This document shows, piece by piece, positions 43,646 to 53,010 of a stretch of 64,000 bases of DNA. The DNA is taken from the NCBI GenBank assembly GCA_942491115.1, contig CALNZV010000020.1:1178001-1242000 (forward strand). The letters are read 5' to 3'. The position numbers were made by a program, and so were the translations under genes. Numbering within the stretch: position 1 is the stretch's first letter; the number at the start of each line of letters is the position of its first letter. Under the pieces are notes generated by a model, which was not told the origin of the DNA, did no database searches, and saw nothing but the letters and a program-made list of their open reading frames with translations. The stretch comes from CALNZV01 sp942491115 (GTDB lineage: Bacteria; Desulfobacterota; Desulfobacteria; Desulfobacterales; UBA5852).

Positions 43646-44413
43646 ATGGCTCAACGAACGGACGTGCTTATCCAAAAGGCGGTCCGCGATATTGCTGCGA
43701 GCAGGCGAACGGTGGCGCTGACCGGGGCCGGCGTTTCGGTGGCCAGCGGGATTCCCCCGTTTCGGGGCAACGGCGGGCTCTGGGAGCGATTCGACCCAAT
43801 GGAAGTCGGCCATATCGCGGCCTTTCTCAAAGATCCTGAAACGGTTTGGAATACGCTGTTTCTCGAACTCCACAGGGTGCTGAAATCAGCCGAACCCAAC
43901 AGGGCACACACCGGGTTTGCCCGTTTGGAGCGTTTGGGATCCCTTGATACCGTGATCACCCAGAATATCGACGGCTTGCATCAGAAAGCCGGCAGCAGCA
44001 ACGTCATCGAATTCCATGGTACCTTTGCATGGCAACGCTGCATGGATTGCGACCAACGGATCCCATCCCGCACGGTGGATCTGTCGTCGGTGCCTCCCCG
44101 TTGCGCCTGCGGCGGGATTTTCCGGCCTGACTGCGTATTGTTTGGGGAGCAAATTCCGACGGTTGCTCTCGAAAGCGCCCAACAGGCGGCAGCCGAGTGC
44201 GATGTGCTCATCGTCGCCGGCACCTCGGCCACGGTGCAGCCGGCGGCCATGATACCCGACATCGCAAGGGCAGCGGGAGGCCTTGTGATCGAAATCAACA
44301 CGGATGCGACGCCACTGACCGGGAGCGTTAGCGACTATTGGATTCAGGGGTCGGCGGGGAGCACCCTGTCCCGGATGGTGTCGGCCCTCTCGGCGTTGAT
44401 AGCGAAAGAATGA
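43646..44413 (+). CDS. SIR2-family NAD-dependent protein deacylase
   Basis: Sirtuin, 255 residues, cytoplasmic. NAD-binding TGAGVSVASGIPPFRG near residue 25, TQNIDGLHQKAG near 105, catalytic His in EFHGTF near 123, zinc cysteines CMDC and CACG (about 131-155) and VAGTSATVQPAA near 194. The Tyr-x-x-Arg pair that marks desuccinylases is not obvious after the GLWERF segment (the region reads LFLELHR), so deacetylation is the more likely reaction. A CGGAGG lies about 17 bases before the ATG. It follows the PrmA-like gene and precedes the RACo-like gene. Two unrelated deacylase classes thus occur in one run. Confidence 0.93.
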   Translation: MAQRTDVLIQKAVRDIAASRRTVALTGAGVSVASGIPPFRGNGGLWERFDPMEVGHIAAFLKDPETVWNTLFLELHRVLKSAEPNRAHTGFARLERLGSLDTVITQNIDGLHQKAGSSNVIEFHGTFAWQRCMDCDQRIPSRTVDLSSVPPRCACGGIFRPDCVLFGEQIPTVALESAQQAAAECDVLIVAGTSATVQPAAMIPDIARAAGGLVIEINTDATPLTGSVSDYWIQGSAGSTLSRMVSALSALIAKE

Positions 44414-44461
44414 TTCAAACTCCGGGGCGGAGCCCCCAGGTTCGACAATCGCGTTCCCCTG

Positions 44462-46075
44462 ATGATGGAGGCCCAAAAGTCAGTGACAATGGATGATTCA
44501 TGTTTGGGGTGGGTGGAGACGGTTCATCTCGTCCCTCCCGCAATTGGAGACAACTCCGGGGATGCGGACCGCCTGGTGATCGCCCTAAAGGAGCGTCTTC
44601 GAGCGCCGTCCGTCCGGATCGATCTTGGCATCCTGCGCCAGTTGCCCGCCGCCTTGAGGCGATGGGATTACGCTGCCCGGTGTGTGGTTTTCAAAGACAG
44701 CCGCCAATGGGTGCTGGCAGGCGTGGCGGATCCCCGGAGCAGCCAGTTCCCGTCAGGGGTCGCGGTCGATCTCGGCACCACTCGGATGGCGTTGGCCCTT
44801 GTAGATCTGCAGACGGGACATCTGCTGAGTGAACGATCCATCGACAATCCTCAAGGGTTTGCCGGGCCTGATGTGCTGGCTCGGATTCACCATGCAGACA
44901 GTGCAGGCGGCCTCTCGAGCCTTCAGAATGCAGTGGTCGATGCCCTGGACAGGACCATCCGTCAGATGTGTGATAAGGCCGCAGTGGATCCGGGACACGT
45001 TCATTTGATTTCGGTGGCAGGGAACACGTCAATGAGCCATCTGTTTATGGGGATTGAGCCCCGATGGATCATAAGGGAGCCATATATCCCGGCTGTCAAC
45101 AGGCCGTGCCTGCTCACTGGCGGCGACCTTGGCTTTGACTTCAATCCGAATGTCCGGATCTATGTGTTCCCGAACGCCGGCAGCTATTTTGGAGGCGATG
45201 TGGTTGCCGGCATCCTGTTCAGCGGTCTCTGGAAGAAGGACGAGCCATCGCTTCTCGTGGATGTGGGCACCAATGCCGAGGTGGTCTGCGGAAACCGGTC
45301 CTGGTTGATCGCCTGCGCAGGTGCCGCTGGGCCGGCTCTCGAGGGGGGGATGTCGACCATCGGCATGGCCGCCGCCCCGGGAGCCATTGATCGGATCCGT
45401 ATTCATGGGGGATCCGGCCGAATCGAGGCCAGAACCATCGATGACCGGCCACCTGCTGGTATTTGCGGTTCCGGCATGATCGATCTGGCGGCTCAACTGT
45501 TTCGGAACGGGTTGATCGATATTCGAGGAAAGCTGGTGCCCGGCGCCTGGGGAGAGCGGTTGGTGGAAAAGGACGGCATCAGGCAGTTGATCGTCATTAC
45601 GTCGGCTGAATCCGCTGGCTGCCAGGATTTGGTGATCGGCCAACCGGATCTTGACAGCCTGATCCGCTCGAAGGCTGCCATGTATACGATTCTGGAAACG
45701 CTCACAGAGTCCGTTGGTTTGACATTCAATGACATTTCAAAAATTTATGTGGCAGGGACATTCGGAGCGGTCATCGATCCCATTTCTGCCATCACCATTG
45801 GAATGCTCCCGGATCTGCCCCTGGATACCTTCAAGGTGATCGGTAACAGTTCCCTGGGGGGCGCCCGCATGGTCTTGATGGATCGGGAGACGCCCGCACG
45901 GGTGGACCGGATTCGGGACCGCATCACCTACCTCGAATTGAACGTCAACCAAGCGTTCATGAACCGGTTTAGTGCGGCAAAGTTCCTGCCTCACACGGAT
46001 CTTTCCCGGTTCCCATCGGTAACACCACCTCGCCTTCCCGGGTCAGTGTCGGGCCCTGATTCGGCGGCCTATTGA
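44462..46075 (+). CDS. RACo-like ASKHA protein (DUF4445 family) lacking the [2Fe-2S] domain
   Basis: Relative of the reductive activator of corrinoid proteins, which uses ATP to re-reduce Co(II) in corrinoid iron-sulfur protein. The 537-residue product keeps the ASKHA core: phosphate-1 motif AVDLGTTRMALAL near residue 101, SVAGNTSMSHLF near 184, LLVDVGTNAEVV near 263, GPALEGGMSTIGMAAAPGAI near 285, GICGSGMIDLAAQL and YVAGTFGAVIDP near 427. The N-terminal 95 residues have no CxxxxCxxC ferredoxin motif; family members usually start with a plant-type [2Fe-2S] domain. It must therefore take electrons from a partner or have another role. The start is uncertain; GTG 44483 has GGAGG 11 nt upstream, while the ATG used here has no ribosome site. 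Confidence 0.85.
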   Translation: MMEAQKSVTMDDSCLGWVETVHLVPPAIGDNSGDADRLVIALKERLRAPSVRIDLGILRQLPAALRRWDYAARCVVFKDSRQWVLAGVADPRSSQFPSGVAVDLGTTRMALALVDLQTGHLLSERSIDNPQGFAGPDVLARIHHADSAGGLSSLQNAVVDALDRTIRQMCDKAAVDPGHVHLISVAGNTSMSHLFMGIEPRWIIREPYIPAVNRPCLLTGGDLGFDFNPNVRIYVFPNAGSYFGGDVVAGILFSGLWKKDEPSLLVDVGTNAEVVCGNRSWLIACAGAAGPALEGGMSTIGMAAAPGAIDRIRIHGGSGRIEARTIDDRPPAGICGSGMIDLAAQLFRNGLIDIRGKLVPGAWGERLVEKDGIRQLIVITSAESAGCQDLVIGQPDLDSLIRSKAAMYTILETLTESVGLTFNDISKIYVAGTFGAVIDPISAITIGMLPDLPLDTFKVIGNSSLGGARMVLMDRETPARVDRIRDRITYLELNVNQAFMNRFSAAKFLPHTDLSRFPSVTPPRLPGSVSGPDSAAY

Positions 46076-46089
46076 GAGAGTAAGACGCC

Positions 46090-47679
46090 ATGGCAACACT
46101 ATTCATTTTCCATCGCAACGGCAGAAGTGATTTTCAGTTGGCGGATCACAACGTGCTCGGCCGACATCCTAAGAACCGGATCAAGGTGATGGAGCCGGGT
46201 GTTTCGAAAGTCCACTGCCTGATCAGCCGTGAAAAAGATGGCGGCTTCATGGTCAGGGATCTCGGAAGCCGGAACGGCACATTCGTCAATGGAAAACGAA
46301 TATCAGATCGGTCCCCGATCGGAGACGGGGATGAGATCCTGCTGGGAAATACCCGATGCCTGTTTCGAGAGAAAATGGCCGCAGCGGTTATCCATATCCA
46401 CAAAGAGCCTGACATTTTGGATCGAATCCAGGTAAAGATTTCTCCGCTGCGGTTGAATCGGTTTTTCCCTGAGGCCAATATCATTGACGAAGAAATGCTC
46501 CGATCGGATTATGAACGGCTGCGAATCTCATTTCAGCTAAGTCGGGATATCGGCTTTGATCTGCATGTGGACTTCATTTTGGGCCGTGTGCTCGACCGGG
46601 CCCACGAGGTACTCGACTTCGATTACGGTGTGGTGTTTCTTGCCGAGGAGGATGGCGGACTAAAGCCTCAATCCTACAAGACGAAGACGTTGAAAGACCG
46701 CATTTCAATACCGGCAGAGCTTCTGGAGCATGTCCGTGAAGAGCAGAAGGGCGTGCTGGTGTCGGATTCGGCGTGCGTCGGTTCGGAAACGATGGCGCCG
46801 CCCCCCGGTCACGAGAGTTGTTCGATGATGGCCATCCCTATCCTATATGAGTTGGATTTTCTGGGAATCATCGTGGTGAGAAAGACTTCGATTTCAAAAC
46901 CCTATGGGGAGCGAGAGCTCCACCTTCTCTCGAATGTGGCCAACAAGTCCGCACTGTTCATCCGCAATTCTCAGATTGCCAAACGGGTCACCCGGGAATC
47001 CCTCGACCGAGAGCGCTACCGGAAGATCGTCTCCCCGGAGGTTGCCGAAATGATTGTTTCCGGGCAAGTCACGGTGGAGACAAGGGGGCAGTTGAGAGAT
47101 ACAGCGGTGATGGTGGCGATGCTTTTGAATTTTTCGGAACTGTCGGAATTCTCAGCTCCTGATATCATTCTCGAAACCCTCAACCTGTGTTTTGGCGCTC
47201 TGGTCGAGCCGATTTTTCGACTTGAAGGCATGGTGGACCATTGCGGGGGCGACCGCCTTCAGGCGGTCTGGGGGATACCCCTGGCCCATGAAGATGATCC
47301 GATGAGGGCCGTTCGAGCCGCTTTGGATATGGGAAAGCAGATAAAGACTTTTAATCAACAGCTGTCTCCGCGTCATATCGGCCCCTTCAAAATCGGCATC
47401 GGTATCGATACCGGGGCAGCGGTGGCGGGGAACTTGGGTGCTGGGTGGACGGCTCGGTATACGATTATCGGTGATGTGATGGGGTCGGCCAATGCCCTGG
47501 CGTCCTCGGCCGAGGCGGACCAAACGGTGATTTCAGAAAATGTCTACTATATCATCCGGCGTGCTTTCGACACTGCGCCGCTCGATGCCATTTCCTATCG
47601 GGGGGTATCCATCAACCGGTATGGTGTGTTGGCGGAGCGGCCCTCCTCCGCCGATACCTCCTGGACCCACCTCGGTTGA
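46090..47679 (+). CDS. FHA-GAF-adenylate-cyclase-like signalling protein
   Basis: 529 residues. An FHA phosphothreonine-binding domain (about 1-95: VLGRHPKNRIKV, VSKVHCLI, GSRNGTFVNG), a GAF domain (about 145-295) and a class III cyclase-like domain (about 330-515). In the cyclase part the first metal Asp aligns with Glu350 (FSELSEFS), the second is kept (Asp388 in GGDRLQAVWG), the purine-binding Lys is His384, and the catalytic Asn and Arg positions read Gly465 and Ala469 in GDVMGSANAL. It is thus probably inactive or altered. It begins 14 bp after the RACo-like gene and is likely cotranscribed, suggesting a sensory role for the cluster. Confidence 0.87.
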   Translation: MATLFIFHRNGRSDFQLADHNVLGRHPKNRIKVMEPGVSKVHCLISREKDGGFMVRDLGSRNGTFVNGKRISDRSPIGDGDEILLGNTRCLFREKMAAAVIHIHKEPDILDRIQVKISPLRLNRFFPEANIIDEEMLRSDYERLRISFQLSRDIGFDLHVDFILGRVLDRAHEVLDFDYGVVFLAEEDGGLKPQSYKTKTLKDRISIPAELLEHVREEQKGVLVSDSACVGSETMAPPPGHESCSMMAIPILYELDFLGIIVVRKTSISKPYGERELHLLSNVANKSALFIRNSQIAKRVTRESLDRERYRKIVSPEVAEMIVSGQVTVETRGQLRDTAVMVAMLLNFSELSEFSAPDIILETLNLCFGALVEPIFRLEGMVDHCGGDRLQAVWGIPLAHEDDPMRAVRAALDMGKQIKTFNQQLSPRHIGPFKIGIGIDTGAAVAGNLGAGWTARYTIIGDVMGSANALASSAEADQTVISENVYYIIRRAFDTAPLDAISYRGVSINRYGVLAERPSSADTSWTHLG

Positions 47680-47715
47680 TCAAAGACGACTAGCCGGCAC
47701 CAGGCTGATAGGGGA

Positions 47716-49473
47716 TCATGCCTTAAGCAGAAACAAATTGACGAACCTGGGGTCCATCCCCTCGACAGGCACCGACCCATATTCACTCTCCAGGTCCTGG
47801 AAAAGGGACTCGAGGCTATCCCCGACCCCTTTGCCAATGGCTTCGGCGGGGCTTCCGGTTTTCTTAACGAGCCAATTGAGCATCCGGTTCTTCATTCCAG
47901 GCTCTGGAGAACGTCCTTTGCCGTTCATCGACGACGGCGACCCCGGAAACAATTCCTCAAAAAACGGTCTGAAGCGGCGGATGCCTATCGGGGCCGCCGT
48001 TTCCGGCAGTCCCAGTTCATGCCGGGCCCACAGGGTCAGAAGCAGATTCCTGTAGGTTAAAAACAGGTCCTCGTTCTTTTTCAACGCCGTGATTCCCAAC
48101 TGCGATAGCAACCGGTCCATCTCTTGGATGCGGTGGAGTTCCGTCGCAACGCCTTCGATTTCAGCCAGGGTTTCAAATTCCCGGTAAAGTGTCCCGGAGC
48201 GATAGTGGTCGCAGAACCGGGGCCGTTTGATGAGGAGCCCGCCCAATACCCCCATCCATGTTTCACCCCAGAATGAGATCGGAAGTTTCATACGCGCAAA
48301 CCAGCTGTTTATCACCCATCGGTCTGCCTTCCACTTGACGGTCAACGCCTGGGCGTAACCGAGTCGAAAGATATCGCTCAGGCCGTACGTGGCCAGCCAA
48401 CGGCCCGCTTCAGGGGCCAAGGGTTGCGATGTGGGGAGTCCTTTCTGGCTGGCGAGATGCTCTAGGCCAATAGAAAGGTATCCACAGGTCTTTCGGACAA
48501 TCGGTCTCAAATCGGATCGGCTGTGAATCGGTGTCAGATCCGCGACAGCCATACGGTTGCTCAACGCGGCCAGTTCCAGTCGCAGTTCGTCCACGTGGTG
48601 TGGCGATTCCACCTGCTCCAGGGCTTTTTCAAAGACAGAGTCGGTATCGACGCTCATCGACAGGGACATGGGAACCCGATTCAGGCCGCTGGCATCGACA
48701 TTTTGAGGCACCCCGCTTCGGGACCGTGGCCTCAAATGATCGATCTGGAGGGGGTGATAAATGCCGACGGCTTCCTCAAAAGGCAGAAAACCTTTTTCGC
48801 TCAAGCGAACATTGCGCAGCCGGTAGGCTTCCTCCTCGCCTTCCGCGGGGATCTGAGCGCTGGATTCAAGAATAAGGCTTTGAAACCGGATGAAGTCCAT
48901 TTCAGCCATCTGACTGAGGAGTGTCGACAGGCTGTCGAAATGGCGCTGCTGACGTTGATCCGTCCCGTCCCCTTCCGAGAGGGGCTGCTTGAATCGCATG
49001 TAAAACGTGTTGTCGAATGAAAAAAACCCTTCGCCGAGATCCGACGGATCCTGATCGTGTTCTCGGATTCGGATATCCAAGCTCTTGAAAAGAAAAAGCT
49101 CTACCGTCGGCAGATGGTTGTTAATCAGCCACGGAATCAGCCGAGGCGGATCGGCCCTCATCATCACGTCAAACCAGCGGACGGCGGCCGACAAATCAAA
49201 GCGGTCTTTTTCCCAGATCTCTTGGTCAAGAATAAAATCAAGCTGCCTCTCCGAGGCCATGGCGACGAGGGGCTGGGCATCCTCGGCCCCGATATCGTGA
49301 ATTAGAAAGTAGAGATCCTGCTCCGTAAATGAATGCACCAGAGGCATCGGCTCAGGAGCGGACAAGATGGCATCCAGAGTCCTTTCCGGCGACAACCCCA
49401 ACAGGCGACGCCGTTCGGATCGAAGTTGTTCCAGCTTTCGGGCAGTGGATGAGTCAGGAACGGATGGGATCAT
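47716..49473 (-). CDS. Conserved deltaproteobacterial hypothetical protein (possibly DUF6178)
   Basis: 585-residue soluble protein without signal or membrane spans. It begins with a helical part (LEQLRSERRRLLGLSPERTLDAIL), followed by TEQDLYFLIHDIGAEDAQPLVAMASERQLDFILDQEIW, which resembles helical HEAT/TPR-like repeats; the C-terminal half has no motif I recognise. I recall similar proteins as DUF6178 in sulfate reducers, but cannot verify this. Start is probably ATG 49473, with GGAGG 11 bases upstream; an ATG six codons earlier (49491) overlaps that GGAGG. It is convergent with the FHA gene (36-bp gap) and followed on its 5' side by the AmpG-like gene. Confidence 0.6.
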   Translation of the reverse strand: MIPSVPDSSTARKLEQLRSERRRLLGLSPERTLDAILSAPEPMPLVHSFTEQDLYFLIHDIGAEDAQPLVAMASERQLDFILDQEIWEKDRFDLSAAVRWFDVMMRADPPRLIPWLINNHLPTVELFLFKSLDIRIREHDQDPSDLGEGFFSFDNTFYMRFKQPLSEGDGTDQRQQRHFDSLSTLLSQMAEMDFIRFQSLILESSAQIPAEGEEEAYRLRNVRLSEKGFLPFEEAVGIYHPLQIDHLRPRSRSGVPQNVDASGLNRVPMSLSMSVDTDSVFEKALEQVESPHHVDELRLELAALSNRMAVADLTPIHSRSDLRPIVRKTCGYLSIGLEHLASQKGLPTSQPLAPEAGRWLATYGLSDIFRLGYAQALTVKWKADRWVINSWFARMKLPISFWGETWMGVLGGLLIKRPRFCDHYRSGTLYREFETLAEIEGVATELHRIQEMDRLLSQLGITALKKNEDLFLTYRNLLLTLWARHELGLPETAAPIGIRRFRPFFEELFPGSPSSMNGKGRSPEPGMKNRMLNWLVKKTGSPAEAIGKGVGDSLESLFQDLESEYGSVPVEGMDPRFVNLFLLKA

Positions 49474-49549
49474 CTTCTTTTCATCCTCCATGAACAGGGG
49501 GTAGGGCTCGCGAGGGCAGCCGCTGGCATTACATCCCGACGGGTCGTCG

Positions 49550-50785
49550 TCATCGGGATTGCGGGATGGGGCGCGAATCGGTTGACAGCCTGCTGATCAA
49601 CATCAACCCGGGTATGGCGATGACAGCACAGAGCATAAAGAAGGATTCCCAGCCCATCATTTTCGCCATGATACCGGTCGGCGCCGAGGCCAGCACGCGC
49701 GGAACCCCCATGAGGCTGCTCAGCAGGGCGTACTGGGTAGCGGTAAATTTCTGATTGGTGATGCTGGCCATGTAGGCGGCGTAGGCGGCGGTACCCATGC
49801 CGCTGGTAATGTTTTCAAAGGCTATCACCGCTGCCAGGGCGGTGAGATCATGGCCGATCATGGCCAGGGCGGCAAAGCCAACCGTAGACAATGCCTGAAG
49901 GATGCCGAAGAGCCAGAGACCGGATTGAATCCGTAAGCGTAGAAGCAACGCTCCTCCGACAAAACCACCGGCGATGGTGGCCCAAATGCCAAACAATTTT
50001 ACAATAGTGCCGATTTCCGTCTTGGTGAATCCCAAATCCAGATAGAGCGGCGCAGTCATGGCGCTCGCCATGGTATCCCCGAGCTTGTACAGAAGAATAA
50101 ACGCTAGCACCCATAGGGCTTCCCGACGGTTGAGAAATTCAACGAACGGGTCGATAACCGCTTCTCTAAGGGACGCGGGGGTGCCGAAGGGGGTATCCGG
50201 TTCGGGCGTGAATACCGTTGTCATGAGACCTGGAATCAAGCAAGCGGCCATCATGGTGTAGACGGCGCTGAACGGGACGTGGTCGGCGAGGATCAGGCCG
50301 CCCCCCGAGGCGAGAAGCATCCCGAGCCGATAACCGTTGATGGCCAGAGATGAGCCGAGCCCCAGCTCTTCATCTTTCAGGTCCTCCCGTCGATACGCGT
50401 CGATGACGATATCCTGGGAGGCACTGAAAAAAGTGACGATCAACGCCGCAAGAGCCACCGTCCAAGGGTTTTGGGCGGGGTTGGATCGGCCAAGGAGCAC
50501 AATGGCGGCCATTAGCCCGATCTGAAACACCAACAGCCACCCTTTTCGGCGACCCAACGTGGGAATGGTGTATCGATCGAGGATCGGTGCCCAGACGAAT
50601 TTGAGGGTGTAAGGCAGGCCGACCAGGGTCATCAGGCCGATCACTGTCAGATCGACATTCTCTTCTTTCATCCATGCCTGAAGAACAAAACCGGTCAACA
50701 ACAGCGGCAGACCGCTGGAAAACCCCATAATGAAGGCCACCAGCATGCGGCGGTTGAAGATGCTCTTGAGAAGAGAGTTCGTCAC
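49550..50785 (-). CDS. AmpG-like MFS permease (muropeptide uptake)
   Basis: 411-residue inner-membrane transporter resembling AmpG, which imports anhydro-muropeptides for peptidoglycan recycling. Evidence: the N-terminal MLVAFIMGFSSGLPLLLTGFVLQAWM, VGLPYTLKFVWAPILDRYTIP near residue 56, FFSASQDIVIDAYRRE near 120 and about 12 spans. This matches the lytic-transglycosylase product pathway of MltA encoded at 5.6 kb. Start is GTG with AGGA upstream. Substrate prediction rests on family resemblance. Confidence 0.85.
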   Translation of the reverse strand: MTNSLLKSIFNRRMLVAFIMGFSSGLPLLLTGFVLQAWMKEENVDLTVIGLMTLVGLPYTLKFVWAPILDRYTIPTLGRRKGWLLVFQIGLMAAIVLLGRSNPAQNPWTVALAALIVTFFSASQDIVIDAYRREDLKDEELGLGSSLAINGYRLGMLLASGGGLILADHVPFSAVYTMMAACLIPGLMTTVFTPEPDTPFGTPASLREAVIDPFVEFLNRREALWVLAFILLYKLGDTMASAMTAPLYLDLGFTKTEIGTIVKLFGIWATIAGGFVGGALLLRLRIQSGLWLFGILQALSTVGFAALAMIGHDLTALAAVIAFENITSGMGTAAYAAYMASITNQKFTATQYALLSSLMGVPRVLASAPTGIMAKMMGWESFFMLCAVIAIPGLMLISRLSTDSRPIPQSR

Positions 50786-50870
50786 GGTGGTCCTGCCAAT
50801 TCAGCGGCGTGGTGAGGAAGGCGGACAACAGGGGTGGGGCCTGTCGACCGCCTCTGGGCAGGGTGGCGGA

Positions 50871-52841
50871 TCAGCCGTCGGATGCGGTGACTAACTGCTC
50901 CGGGGAGACGATGGATCCGAACCGGTTTTTGAGTTCGAGAAGGGCTGATTTTTGGGCATCGAGGATTTCGAAGAGTTTCGGCGGAATGCCCAATTCCTTA
51001 CCGTAGGATCTGTGTTGAAGGTCGATTCGCCCGATGATGTTGTCGATATAAAGGCTGAATTGCTTGCGGTAAAGATCCTCAGGGTAGTCCTTATCGATGC
51101 GCGATCGGAACAGGGTTTTCAGATCCTCGTAGCGAGGCAGATATCCGATGGGAGTGTCAATGGCCGAGACTTCGCCATGGGCCATTCGTTCAAGCCAGGC
51201 CAGCCAGGCTTTGACATCCTTCTTTTCGCCGAGGAGCTTTTTGCCCTCTCCCCCCCTTGCTTGATGGGTCAGAAAATAGTTCAGTCCTGCCATGATGGGC
51301 TTGGATGCGGCGGCAATTAAGGGGTTGCCGAAAAACTTGAACTGGGCGTCCATGTAGTCACCCAGGGGGCCGGGGATAAACGGCGCATTGGCCCAGGGAG
51401 CCCTTTTGACCCCCGTGGCGCCGACCTCTGTGGCCGTTGCGGCCGAGACGATGCACGCCCCGATCACCACGCCCTCCGCCGGGGACTTCGCCACCCAGAC
51501 CGGTGGCATGGTGTCGCTGTCGCGACCACTGTAGGTAACGATACGGGTGTCGACACCGTCTGGGGATTCGCAGAGATCCGAATAATTGGCCAGGGCTTTG
51601 GCCATCAGGGTGCACCGGGCGTTCGGATGAGACATCGGGATGGGTTTGCCGTCCGCGCCGGCCATACCGGCTTCCCACCGTCCCTGAAAGTTGACGCCCT
51701 TTGCGGGAGCAGACTCTCCATTGCCGGTCCAATGAGGGACCCCGTTCTCGTCGATGAGGACATTGGACCAGATCACCTCGGTGCCTTCTTTTCGGAGCAC
51801 CTCCATCAACTTCGGGTCCCCTTCCCAGTTGACATCCTCGACGATGCCGAAAATGCCGCATTCGGGGTTGATGGAACGGATAGAACCCCTCTCGCTGATC
51901 CACAGCTGTGCGAGGTCGTCACCGACAAAATGGTCGCCGGCCATGGCCGTGGTGGTTTTGCCGCAACCGCTGGGGGCTGCACCGGTGCACCAGGTGATTC
52001 GGCCGCCCGGGCCTTCAATGCCGGTGATGAACATGTGCTCAGAGAGTTCGGTGCCGCGGTGCTCGCTAACGGCTTTATCCACTGAAAAGCGGTGGTTGCC
52101 CTTTTTCAATAGCAACGTGTTTCCGGCATAAGTGCAATAGCAGCTGTAGGTGGTCCTGTCCCGACGATCCATGAAGACTCTGGCATTGGGCAGGTCTTCG
52201 GGACGGTTGGGGCCTTCGCTGTGAATGTTGGTGTAAAAATGCCCCTGGCGCTCTGCCTCCGTATTGAAGACGCCGTAGGCGTTTCGGTAGAGAAGCTCGG
52301 CGCTGTGGGACACATAGGCAGAACTGGTGATCTCCAGCGCGGGGTTGGCGGCGGGCGAGCCGATGGGCCCTCGGCTGTAGAAGCCCACGATCATGGTCAT
52401 TCCCTTCATGATGCCACCCATTTTATTCCGCACCTCCTTCAACCCCTCGGCACGGAGCATTTTCAGGGCAAGGCTGCTGACAACATCATCTTCGTCGACG
52501 ATATAAAAGGTGCGGTCGATGATGCGGCCCTGTTCCTCCTTCAGGTCGAAGTGAATGGTATGCCCCGGCATGGGCAGAGACTTTTCTTCTTCTCTTTCCA
52601 GCGCATACTCACGGATCCACTGGACATCCTCCCGTGAGCCGCTGTTGATGAACACCCTGTCCGGAGAACACATCGCAATGGCATTGGCGATTTTCAGTCG
52701 TACGCCGCTGTGGGTAATCCGTTGGATTTTGTCGAGTTGGGTACCGTCCAGATGGGATTGGAACAGGGCCTGGGCCGATGCCTCGGTGGTGATGCCGCCG
52801 ATGGTCCTGGCGATATCAAAATCGTTCTGACTTTTATTCAT
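50871..52841 (-). CDS. pckG: Phosphoenolpyruvate carboxykinase (GTP)
   Basis: Interconverts oxaloacetate + GTP and PEP + CO2 + GDP. The 656-residue protein is of the GTP type: GFYSRGPIGSP near residue 150, AYVSHSAELLYRNAYG near 172, the P-loop APSGCGKTTTAM near 290 (the canonical form is PSACGKTNLAM, so the two residues around the Lys-Thr differ), SINPECGIFGIVEDVNWEGDP near 320 and the C-terminal NAPFIPGPLGDYMD. GAGGAG precedes the ATG at nine bases. In a complete oxidiser it would serve gluconeogenesis from acetyl-CoA-derived C4 acids. Confidence 0.93.
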   Translation of the reverse strand: MNKSQNDFDIARTIGGITTEASAQALFQSHLDGTQLDKIQRITHSGVRLKIANAIAMCSPDRVFINSGSREDVQWIREYALEREEEKSLPMPGHTIHFDLKEEQGRIIDRTFYIVDEDDVVSSLALKMLRAEGLKEVRNKMGGIMKGMTMIVGFYSRGPIGSPAANPALEITSSAYVSHSAELLYRNAYGVFNTEAERQGHFYTNIHSEGPNRPEDLPNARVFMDRRDRTTYSCYCTYAGNTLLLKKGNHRFSVDKAVSEHRGTELSEHMFITGIEGPGGRITWCTGAAPSGCGKTTTAMAGDHFVGDDLAQLWISERGSIRSINPECGIFGIVEDVNWEGDPKLMEVLRKEGTEVIWSNVLIDENGVPHWTGNGESAPAKGVNFQGRWEAGMAGADGKPIPMSHPNARCTLMAKALANYSDLCESPDGVDTRIVTYSGRDSDTMPPVWVAKSPAEGVVIGACIVSAATATEVGATGVKRAPWANAPFIPGPLGDYMDAQFKFFGNPLIAAASKPIMAGLNYFLTHQARGGEGKKLLGEKKDVKAWLAWLERMAHGEVSAIDTPIGYLPRYEDLKTLFRSRIDKDYPEDLYRKQFSLYIDNIIGRIDLQHRSYGKELGIPPKLFEILDAQKSALLELKNRFGSIVSPEQLVTASDG

Positions 52842-53010
52842 GGATGGCTCTCCTCGCGCGTCGTGTGAAGCATCCGGTCAGATATGCAGCTGTTGCTCAG
52901 GATCAAGCGCTGACATCTTCTGACGTCAAGGTGCGTCCTTGTGTTACGGGTGGCGAACCACGTGGATGGTAGAGGCTATCCGCAGACGAGATGGTTTCGC
53001 CGAAGGCAAA

